Origin: Schleiferiaceae bacterium
GTDB lineage: Bacteria > Bacteroidota > Bacteroidia > Flavobacteriales > Schleiferiaceae
Direction: 5' to 3'
DNA length: 54,206 bases
Assembly (NCBI GenBank): GCA_018401735.1
Contig: JAGYKI010000019.1
Coordinates: 1-54,206 of the forward strand
Below, piece after piece: positions 27,059-33,405 of this stretch (position 1 is the first letter of the stretch; the number at the start of each line of letters is the position of its first letter). The notes under the pieces were generated by a model that saw nothing but the letters and a program-made list of their open reading frames with translations, searched no databases and had not been told where the DNA came from. The translations under genes were made by a program, and so were the position numbers.

Positions 27059-27908
27059 GTTTCCAGCGTTTATGACTCCACAGCCAATTGGGTGGGTCTT
27101 TTTGTATTAATTTTTCCAAAGCCCGCAGGTGGGTATTGGTAATCTCGTAGGTTTCTGTTTGTTGAGGCTTATCGAAAAGCAATTGCGCTTCTATTTCGTA
27201 AAAACCACGTTTCACGCGGATGATGTCGATAAAGACTACCGCTAAATTGCACTTCTTACTGAGGTTTTCTACACCTAGATGCACGGGGGTAGATTGGTTT
27301 AGAAATTGGCCACGGTACTTAATCTTACCTTTATGTGGACTCTGATCGGCCATAAAAACATAGAGGGGATTAGGATCAGGGTTATTTAACATAAAGGGGT
27401 AAGTATCCGCCATTTTAAAAAGTTGCAGGCCGAATTGCTCTCTAATTTTAACTATAAGCTTATTAAAGTGTGGATTTTTGAGGGGGTGATATACCGCATA
27501 ACAATTTTGAGGTACTACCAGAGGAATGGCCATGGCAGTCCACTCGAAATTAGTATGGTGCCCCATTACCATAATTAAGCCTTTATTCTGATCGTAAAGC
27601 TTTTGGAAGACCTCGGGGTTACGCAGCACAAATCGCTGGCGCATGGTTTTTTCGGAGATGCTAAGGCTCTTGAAAGATTCAACTATTATGTCGGCAAAAT
27701 TGCGGTAAAATCCTTTTTGGGTCTTGTACTGTTCTTTCTGCGACATCTCTGGAAAGGAAGCTTTTAAGTTTCGTTGTATAACTGCGGAACGATATTTTAA
27801 AACAGCCCCTAGTAGCCAAGCGATAAAATTGCTAAGCCTATAAATGAGACGGAAAGGTAAAAAGGACACGATACGGCCAAAGGCCACCGCAATCTTGTAT
27901 ACGATCAT
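27051..27908 (-). CDS. LpxL/HtrB-like lipid acyltransferase
   Basis: A 285-residue membrane-associated acyltransferase. The catalytic H-x4-E motif is in GHHTNFEW, an ADQSPHKG motif follows, and the N-terminus has one hydrophobic segment before a basic region (AVIQRNLKASFPE). Family members add secondary acyl chains to lipid A at the inner membrane using acyl-ACP. In Bacteroidota related proteins may also acylate amino lipids, so the exact acceptor is left open. It follows the GWxTD gene by nine bases and overlaps the GT2 gene by eight, which places it in an envelope-building operon. Confidence 0.88.
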   Translation of the reverse strand: MIVYKIAVAFGRIVSFLPFRLIYRLSNFIAWLLGAVLKYRSAVIQRNLKASFPEMSQKEQYKTQKGFYRNFADIIVESFKSLSISEKTMRQRFVLRNPEVFQKLYDQNKGLIMVMGHHTNFEWTAMAIPLVVPQNCYAVYHPLKNPHFNKLIVKIREQFGLQLFKMADTYPFMLNNPDPNPLYVFMADQSPHKGKIKYRGQFLNQSTPVHLGVENLSKKCNLAVVFIDIIRVKRGFYEIEAQLLFDKPQQTETYEITNTHLRALEKLIQKDPPNWLWSHKRWKHA

Positions 27909-27917
27909 GCCGCAAAT

Positions 27918-29429
27918 TTAGCGGTTTATCCGGTCTGCACCAGTAGTACCTAAAATGATGTTTTGATTGGTACGCGAACCAAACTCACGCGCATTAGGAT
28001 CTGTATCAGGGTCAATATTCCCTGGTCCTCCGTAGGCGCGGAAGTAAAGGTCACGTCGCCAATCGCGGCTTTGCAGTTCACCCAGTGCGGTAGAGTGGAT
28101 TAACTGAAACTCTTGGGTAGAGGGTTCAAACTCACCAAAAACAAACATCTTATTATTTTGAGTAACCACAAAGTCGCTTTGCACTTTGTTGTACTGCCAA
28201 ATGATGTAGGCGGGCATATTGGGTTCCATGGCTCGGTGTTCTTTTTGGTCGGGTCGGCCGTACATTAGCCACACTCTGCCGCGGTCTGTTTTATAGCCCT
28301 GACGTAAGCCACTACTAAAAAGTTGATTAGTTTCTTTCACTTTACGATGGTAGGTTTGCCAAGCTTGGTCGGGAGCGAGCGGTTTACGATTACGCCAGAA
28401 AGCCAAAAAATACTGTTTTAGCATTTGTTCATCGGCTTGTGCTAAAAGATTATCCTGACTAATCTGCTCCCTTTCGGAAGAAATAGGGTAGAGGTATTCT
28501 ATGTATTTATAAACGCTGTCAAGGTTACCCAAGAAGTCAACAAAAGTACCCGTGTAGTCCTCCGCTTCAAAACTACCCGGGAGGACCTCACCCTCTGCAT
28601 TTTTACGGTAAAAAAATGTTTTGTGTTCTATAATTTGTTCACCCTTTTGATTGAGAGCTTCAATTACCAAGTTGTAATTACCACTGGGAAGTTTTTCGAT
28701 ATTAAAAGCGTTTAAGACAGGTATAACCGGAGCGGCCGAACTTTTAATAAAGCCTGCGTAGTTATTCAGTTTGTTACCGGTACTTTCATCTTGTAAGTAA
28801 TAGCGCAAAAGAAATTTGCTTCCTGCTCCTAGTACCTTATCCAAATTATAAAGTTCGTTATAGAAAGAAAGTTGCTTGGTGCTTTCAGGGAAATAAGGCG
28901 TGCCACTACTAATGGTAGGCACTAAGGCATAGCCGGAACGTAGATAGGAGTTTTTGGGAGCCTCACTGGCGGGAGCAAAACTTTCGAGAAAAACGATTTG
29001 GGAATGATCCGCTTCTTCTTTATCAATGGTTAAAATGATATTGCGAGAAAACTCGTATCGTTCGGTGGTGTCGTTAATATCTACAATCTGCAATTGCATT
29101 TCGTAGCTTCCTTGGTCCAGCAGAAAGCGCTGTTGGTGAAATAATACCTGATTAAGGTTATTGGTATCTGGGTAAGCAGGACTGAGAATACGGAAGCGGT
29201 CACCCGTTATAATTTTACCATCTTGGAAAACACTTACGGTCACTTCTAATCCACCATTAAAAGTAGACTCCTTTCTTACATAGTCGAGACTATAACTATC
29301 AATGCCAAAGTACAGTTCAACGTATGATTCGCGTTGATCGGTCAGAAATTCCGAAACCGAGATATATAGGTTAGTTTTTTTTGCTGACACGAAGAAGCTG
29401 ACAAACAGCAAGATAAATACTTTGCGCAT
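27918..29429 (-). CDS. Exported GWxTD-domain protein
   Basis: A 503-residue protein with a short signal peptide (MRKVFILLFVSFFVSA). Beta-rich modules fill residues 20-290. A C-terminal GWxTD domain is recognisable from the spacing of FLAFWRNRKP, YHRKVKETNQLF, TDRGRVWLMYGRPDQ and YIIWQYN. GWxTD domains are found almost only in Bacteroidota and Acidobacteria envelope proteins; their biochemical role is not known. It is the first gene of the minus-strand operon with the acyltransferase and GT2. Its upstream region is shared with the divergent promoter of the tRNA-like locus. Confidence 0.82.
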   Translation of the reverse strand: MRKVFILLFVSFFVSAKKTNLYISVSEFLTDQRESYVELYFGIDSYSLDYVRKESTFNGGLEVTVSVFQDGKIITGDRFRILSPAYPDTNNLNQVLFHQQRFLLDQGSYEMQLQIVDINDTTERYEFSRNIILTIDKEEADHSQIVFLESFAPASEAPKNSYLRSGYALVPTISSGTPYFPESTKQLSFYNELYNLDKVLGAGSKFLLRYYLQDESTGNKLNNYAGFIKSSAAPVIPVLNAFNIEKLPSGNYNLVIEALNQKGEQIIEHKTFFYRKNAEGEVLPGSFEAEDYTGTFVDFLGNLDSVYKYIEYLYPISSEREQISQDNLLAQADEQMLKQYFLAFWRNRKPLAPDQAWQTYHRKVKETNQLFSSGLRQGYKTDRGRVWLMYGRPDQKEHRAMEPNMPAYIIWQYNKVQSDFVVTQNNKMFVFGEFEPSTQEFQLIHSTALGELQSRDWRRDLYFRAYGGPGNIDPDTDPNAREFGSRTNQNIILGTTGADRINR

Positions 29430-29491
29430 AGAGTATATATTTCGAAGTAGAAGATTATACGAATATAGACAGAAAAAGAGGCTTAAGGTTG

Positions 29492-29521
29492 TTTGTAGAG
29501 CTAAAAATAATTTTACATTTG
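29492..29521 (+). promoter_or_regulatory. Full Bacteroidota-type promoter of the tRNA-like locus
   Basis: TTTG at 29492-29495 and TACATTTG at 29514-29521 are separated by 18 bases, the arrangement expected for the major Bacteroidota sigma factor (-33 TTTG, -7 TAnnTTTG). Transcription should start near 29527, about 25 bases before the tRNA-like sequence. It is the best promoter match I noticed in the window. Confidence 0.7.
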
Positions 29522-29551
29522 CATCCCCTAAAGAAAATAGGGCATTTTATT

Positions 29552-29637
29552 GGAGAGATGGCAGAGTGGTCAGATGCCTCGGTAAATATTTGAAATTGAG
29601 CATATTGGAGAGTTAGGTTCAAAACCCTCTCTCTCCG
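29552..29637 (+). tRNA. tRNA-Ser-like gene, probably degenerate
   Basis: An 86-base sequence with serine-tRNA features: a perfect 7-bp acceptor stem (GGAGAGA with TCTCTCC), discriminator G, TG at positions 8-9, and a D arm GCA-loop-TGC with GAGTGGTCAGA. The rest is abnormal. The anticodon stem (TCGGT with ATTGA) survives only with two G-T pairs, and its loop has 11 bases (AAATATTTGAA) instead of 7. The T loop TTCAAAA is kept, but the T stem TTAGG/CCCTC pairs at only two of five positions. A UGA-type loop (TTTGAAA) can be discerned, so this may be a decaying copy of tRNA-Ser(UGA). It is preceded by a strong promoter and followed by a strong terminator, so it is probably still transcribed. Its serine identity is fairly clear; function in translation is doubtful. 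Confidence 0.55.
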
Positions 29638-29765
29638 CAAGAATCCCGCACAGCGTAAGCTGATGCGGGATTTTTTTATGCGCCTCGATTCTGAGCCTCA
29701 GCTCAAGAGAGAGGCGCATAAAAAAATCTCAGGACTTTGAGCACAGCGAGAAGTCGGGATTCTTG
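29638..29765. repeat. Nested 128-bp palindromic element
   Basis: The outer arms CAAGAATCCCG (29638-29648) and CGGGATTCTTG (29755-29765) are perfect complements. Inside them a 17-bp perfect inverted repeat (ATTTTTTTATGCGCCTC at 29670-29686, complement at 29711-29727) encloses a loop with its own small hairpin (TGAGC, CTCA, GCTCA). The left segment doubles as a terminator; the right segment forms an imperfect hairpin of the same design. No coding sequence is present. A decayed copy of the right part lies at 29885-29957. Confidence 0.75.
29642..29678 (+). terminator. Terminator of the tRNA-like locus
   Basis: The arms AATCCCGCA and TGCGGGATT are extended inward by CAGC/GCTG closing a GTAA tetraloop, with one bulged A, and are followed by seven T. 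It begins five bases after the tRNA-like sequence. The hairpin is also the left part of the larger palindromic element. Confidence 0.85.
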
Positions 29766-29828
29766 GTGATGGTACCCCTTTAGGGAAGGGCGACCGCAGG
29801 GAGCCAATCCCTTTTTAAGATTTGAGAC

Positions 29829-29847
29829 TTGAGACCGCTTCGCTGTG
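29829..29847 (-). repeat. Dispersed intergenic repeat, copy A
   Basis: Read on the minus strand this is CACAGCGAAGCGGTCTCAA. The same sequence with one extra C occurs on the plus strand at 46290-46309, 16 kb away. Both lie in non-coding DNA rich in GAGAC/GTCTC words. Confidence 0.55.
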
Positions 29848-29884
29848 GGATTTGAGAAGGGTTTAGGCAATTAATTTAGATTTT

Positions 29885-29957
29885 GATTCCTATGCTCAAG
29901 TGAGTTTGCGCCTAAAAAAAACAAAAGCCAGAGCAAAGCGAGACATTGGGATTGAGC
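29885..29957 (+). repeat. Degenerate second copy of part of the palindromic element
   Basis: The order of blocks repeats that at 29687-29765: ATTC, GCTCAAG, GAG, GCGC, a run of A, GAGCAxAGCGAGA and GGGATT. Only 19 or so of 27 positions match in the best block (29931-29957 against 29739-29765). The remainder of 29640-30126 holds no gene I can support. Confidence 0.5.
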
Positions 29958-30126
29958 AGCTTTACCATGTTATTAAAGTGGGCTATGCCATTGGCAGTGG
30001 TAAATTATGATAAATTAGCTGCTACAAGCAGATTGCGATTATCCGCGAATGCCATTTTTAGGCACAAGAGCTATACTCGCAGCCACTAAGAGGCTATCCT
30101 GTTTTGCCTTTTCAAAACCAATTTTC

Positions 30127-30534
30127 ATGCAACGCAATAAGAACTTCTTCCGTTACGAGCTTTTAAAACTAGCCGAATTACAGGGAGATGCGCCCCTTTT
30201 TTTTAATGGGATTTATAAGCATGCTGATAATTCAGCTTGGGTGACTTTATCGACTATTAAATTGTTTGATAGTGCTCCTACTAAAATGCTTTGCAGTCAT
30301 ATTAACTTAGAACGTGCTGAAGTGGATCAGTATCTTAAGCTTAGTGCTGAAGAAAACCATAGGAAAATCTTCTTCTTGGGAAGAATAATGACCTACCAAC
30401 ACTTCGGAACAGTGCGTGGCGGCATAAGCTTAATTCGCTTGGAAAATAGTTTAGTTCCCATTTGGATTAGTAAAAGTAATATCGAAGAGAATCGGGCAGT
30501 GGCAAAGCGCATTAAGTTAAGCTTGCCAGTCTAA
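30127..30534 (+). CDS. Hypothetical cytoplasmic protein
   Basis: I chose the ATG at 30127 (MQRNKNFFRYELLKLAELQG), giving 135 residues. The frame runs 26 codons further upstream to 30049, but that extension lies in repeat-derived DNA and does not look like protein. The protein has no signal peptide and no membrane segment. It shows alternating strands (HADNSAWVTLSTIKLF, VRGGISLIRLENSLVPIWI) suggesting a small beta-rich fold. No motif is recognised. It is probably transcribed on its own; the GH16 gene starts 54 bases after its stop and could be read with it. Confidence 0.6.
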   Translation: MQRNKNFFRYELLKLAELQGDAPLFFNGIYKHADNSAWVTLSTIKLFDSAPTKMLCSHINLERAEVDQYLKLSAEENHRKIFFLGRIMTYQHFGTVRGGISLIRLENSLVPIWISKSNIEENRAVAKRIKLSLPV

Positions 30535-30588
30535 ATTTTAGTATTTGGGTATTATCTTCCACCGCTTAAACCAAAAAAACAGCAGAGC

Positions 30589-31989
30589 ATGAAGATTAAA
30601 GCGATTCACCTTTTCTTAGGATTAGGAATTTTAGCGATGGGAGCTTGTAAAGACGACGAGCCAGCAACAAATCAGGGTGGTAACAATGGAAATTCTGGTC
30701 CCGAAGGTTATAGTCTGGTATGGTCGGATGAATTTGATGGCCAATCAATCGATCCTAGTAATTGGGTTTTCGAAACGGGAGACGGAACGGACTATGGCTT
30801 GCCTTCAGGATGGGGAAATAACGAATTACAAATCTATACTAATACCAGCGATAATGCCCGCTTAACCATCGATGACGGTAATGATGTTCTAGCGATTACC
30901 GCGCTAAAAAATGGCGAAAATTATACTTCGGCTAAGCTTACTACCGAAGGTTTACGTAGTATGCTATTCGGACGTTTAGAAATAAGAGCTAAGGTTCCGA
31001 GCGGCAATGGCCTTTGGCCGGCACTTTGGTTATTGGGAGAGAATCGCCCCATTATTGACTGGCCAGGCTGCGGGGAAATTGATATTATGGAAGTCCTCGG
31101 TCGTGAGCCTTCTAAAATGTATACTACCTTACATTATGTGAAAGCAGGTAACACTAAGGGCGAGTTGCAACAAGTTCATGAACTAAGTACGGGCGCCAAT
31201 TTCAGCGATGAGTACCATGTTTACGGTTTAGAGTGGACGCCTACGAAAGTGCAATTCCTTTTGGATGATGTGATGGTCTTTGAAGAAAGCATTAGCGCTG
31301 ATATGAAAGAGTTTCAACGTCCTTTTTATGCTATTCTTAATTTAGCAGTAGGCGGCTTTTGGCCGGGTAACCCCGATCAGACCACCGTTTTTCCAGCCAA
31401 TCTTTTTATCGATTATGTGCGCTATTATGCTATCGATAATTTAAGTATCCCTAATCCTCCAGTGCTTGATCCCAACGAAGAGCGGCTAGGGCCAGTATTG
31501 GATACGAACTTAGCTAATGCGGCGATTAAAGAAGGCTTTTCCGCTTTTGGAAATGCCGACATGACCGTTTATGGAGCAGGAGGGGAGCCAAATTTACGCT
31601 TGTCGGATACGGCAGTAGATGGAGACTTTAGTCTAGTTTATGATTTTCCTGGTGGTAATTGGGGCGGAGCTTTTATTGAGCTTGAGTCGCCCAAAGATCT
31701 TTCAAGCTTTAGCAATTTAAGGTTTGCTCTTCAAGCATCTGCGAGTTTAGACAATGCAGAAATTAAGTTAGAAGGACTTACCCAGCAAACCAGTGATGTT
31801 GTAATGCTAAAAGATTATACCGCCCTGCCACTTAGCAACGGTTTTGTAGAATACACCATTCCTTTAAGCGACTTCACCAATCTGGACTTAAACTCGGTGC
31901 GTATTCCTTTTGCTATGTGGAACGCAGTAGATGCCGCGGGAAGCTTTAGTCCCACTACGGTTTATGTTGATCAGGTATATTTCGACTAA
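30589..31989 (+). CDS. GH16 beta-glucanase-type lipoprotein
   Basis: A 466-residue secreted glycoside hydrolase. It has a lipoprotein signal peptide with lipobox AMGAC, then a linker, so it is probably anchored in the outer membrane. Residues 40-290 form a GH16 jelly roll with the catalytic motif E163-I-D165-I-M-E168, nucleophile and acid/base included. WPALWLLGENRP, HVYGLEWTPTKVQFLLDD and ILNLAVGGFWPG are typical of laminarinase-like members. Residues 310-466 form a second beta-sandwich that may bind carbohydrate. The likely substrates are beta-1,3 or mixed-linkage glucans (laminarin), common in marine Bacteroidota; agarase or carrageenase activity cannot be excluded. No SusC/SusD pair is adjacent. 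A hairpin terminator follows. Confidence 0.9.
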   Translation: MKIKAIHLFLGLGILAMGACKDDEPATNQGGNNGNSGPEGYSLVWSDEFDGQSIDPSNWVFETGDGTDYGLPSGWGNNELQIYTNTSDNARLTIDDGNDVLAITALKNGENYTSAKLTTEGLRSMLFGRLEIRAKVPSGNGLWPALWLLGENRPIIDWPGCGEIDIMEVLGREPSKMYTTLHYVKAGNTKGELQQVHELSTGANFSDEYHVYGLEWTPTKVQFLLDDVMVFEESISADMKEFQRPFYAILNLAVGGFWPGNPDQTTVFPANLFIDYVRYYAIDNLSIPNPPVLDPNEERLGPVLDTNLANAAIKEGFSAFGNADMTVYGAGGEPNLRLSDTAVDGDFSLVYDFPGGNWGGAFIELESPKDLSSFSNLRFALQASASLDNAEIKLEGLTQQTSDVVMLKDYTALPLSNGFVEYTIPLSDFTNLDLNSVRIPFAMWNAVDAAGSFSPTTVYVDQVYFD

Positions 31990-32017
31990 GAACAAAAGAA
32001 AAATAGATCAAACAAAG

Positions 32018-32045
32018 AAAGATCCTCACATAGAGGGTCTTTTTT
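32018..32045. terminator. Terminator after the GH16 gene
   Basis: The arms AAAGATCCTC and GAGGGTCTTT (one T-G pair) enclose ACATA, with T residues following. An outer TCAAAC/GTTTGA pair extends the symmetry. It separates convergent genes and may act in both directions. Confidence 0.8.
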
Positions 32046-32068
32046 AGTTTGAAGTACGACTTATCTGG

Positions 32069-32935
32069 TTAAGAAATTTTCAGAGGAAATAACTTTTCAA
32101 ATTTCACCCATTCGACCTGATAGTTTTTAGCAAAATAAGCAGCAGCATGTTGGTTAGCGCGCATTTCATAGGTCTGGAAGCGATGCGGCTTCGGGTTTAT
32201 CGCATCTGCTTTAAGCTGCTTAGCCCGAGCAGCGCTAATTAAACTGGGAAGGCCAATTAGAGGTAAATAAAATAGTCCGTAAATCTTACTATCGAAGCTA
32301 TGCCCAAACTCGTGCATTAAGAGAGGGTCAGCCAGTAATTTTTGGCGGAATTCAACATTAATAACGTCATCTATGGCAATATAAATAAATGTAGCGAGAG
32401 ACATACCGCTGCGTTTCAACTGTTTTTCGCTCGTACTAAAAGTAGCGCCATCAAAATAATCAACGCGCTGAATAAATCCGAAGGTATTGAGAGTTTGTGC
32501 CCAAATATGGCCGATTAAATTTTGGGCAAATTCCCAACTGTGGCGGCTAGTGCCTTCCCAAAGACCTGCGTAAAAGCCTTTTCTTTCACTGAGGTAGAAG
32601 TGCCCAACCAAAAGTTTTAATGCATGGGTGAGTTTGGTCCATTTTCCATGCCTAATTCCTTGAAGAATCCCAGCGATAATTCCTAAACTAGCCAAGGCTA
32701 AGTTTAGAAAAAGGTAAAAAACAATTAGCTCCGCAACGATTCCGCCAATGAGCGGCAGTAAGGCCATCATTCGATAGACTAAGGCTAAGATCAGTCCCGC
32801 TAAAAAGCTTTGTACGCATCTACGGTAAGTGAAAGACTGAAAACCCATGAGCCCCATCAAGATAGGAGCAATACCGAAAATAATTGCGGTAAATGCCAAA
32901 GGAAAACAGAAGGTGCTTTGAAAAAGGGCCTGCAT
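32069..32935 (-). CDS. Membrane protein with an HExxH (HEFGH) motif
   Basis: A 288-residue protein. The N-terminal 100 residues hold about three to four hydrophobic segments (FPLAFTAIIFGIAPILMGLMGF, SFLAGLILALVYRMMALL, and GGIVAELIVFYLFLNLALASLG). Near residue 208 is LLMHEFGHSFDSKIYGLFYL, a zinc-metalloprotease-type HExxH motif followed by a hydrophobic LIGLPSLISAA. The same HEFGH-then-hydrophobic pattern occurs in uncharacterised Bacteroidota proteins. Whether it is an active peptidase is not shown; a clear third zinc ligand is not evident. There is no operon partner: it converges with the GH16 gene and has a 470-base upstream gap. Confidence 0.65.
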   Translation of the reverse strand: MQALFQSTFCFPLAFTAIIFGIAPILMGLMGFQSFTYRRCVQSFLAGLILALVYRMMALLPLIGGIVAELIVFYLFLNLALASLGIIAGILQGIRHGKWTKLTHALKLLVGHFYLSERKGFYAGLWEGTSRHSWEFAQNLIGHIWAQTLNTFGFIQRVDYFDGATFSTSEKQLKRSGMSLATFIYIAIDDVINVEFRQKLLADPLLMHEFGHSFDSKIYGLFYLPLIGLPSLISAARAKQLKADAINPKPHRFQTYEMRANQHAAAYFAKNYQVEWVKFEKLFPLKIS

Positions 32936-33405
32936 TTTTTAGGGAAAATCTGTCGTCTAAATTAGTTTGGAAAAGTTTAGCTTTCTTATTCGGGTCAAGA
33001 TTCAAAAAAATCAAAGCTCTCAGGCAAAAGCATGAATATTTTTTTAATCCTAAAAAGAGTAAATAAGGACTTGATCGTAAATAAGTGGATTTTAGAATGA
33101 CCCCTCCTATTGCAACGGCCTCCTTGAAATCAGACCTTTATACAAAATTGCAGGCCTTTTTGTAGAGCAGCTGTTGCTACAGTCGTTTGCCTTGCTAATT
33201 AAATTAGGTCCTAAAACAAAAAGTGCTCAGCAAATGTCTTAAATTTAGCTTCGCAAAATTGTAAATTCTTCTTTGCGCATTGCTAATTTGGTAAGCACCG
33301 CGCTCTCCTTAAAGCTCTGCTAAGCCAAGAAGGAATGAGACTTAAAATGCGAGTGCTTAACAAGTTGGTCTGTCCCCGCTGCTGAATGATGAAAGTAATA
33401 ATTGA
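32936..33405. other. Non-coding gap of 470 bases
   Basis: This divergent intergenic stretch should hold the promoters of the membrane HExxH gene and the 930-residue secreted gene. I find no RNA gene, no strong TAnnTTTG/TTTG pair and no credible short gene. GTAAGCAC (33291-33298) and GTGCTTAAC (33351-33359) form a small inverted pair of unknown meaning. Confidence 0.5.

Noticed and set aside
30049..30126. N-terminal extension of the hypothetical gene at 30127
   Set aside because: The upstream 26 codons come from DNA adjoining the decayed repeat and do not look like protein; the ATG at 30127 gives a more natural start.
30589..31989. Polysaccharide utilisation locus around the GH16 gene
   Set aside because: No SusC/SusD homologue, second glycoside hydrolase with related substrate, or dedicated regulator is adjacent.
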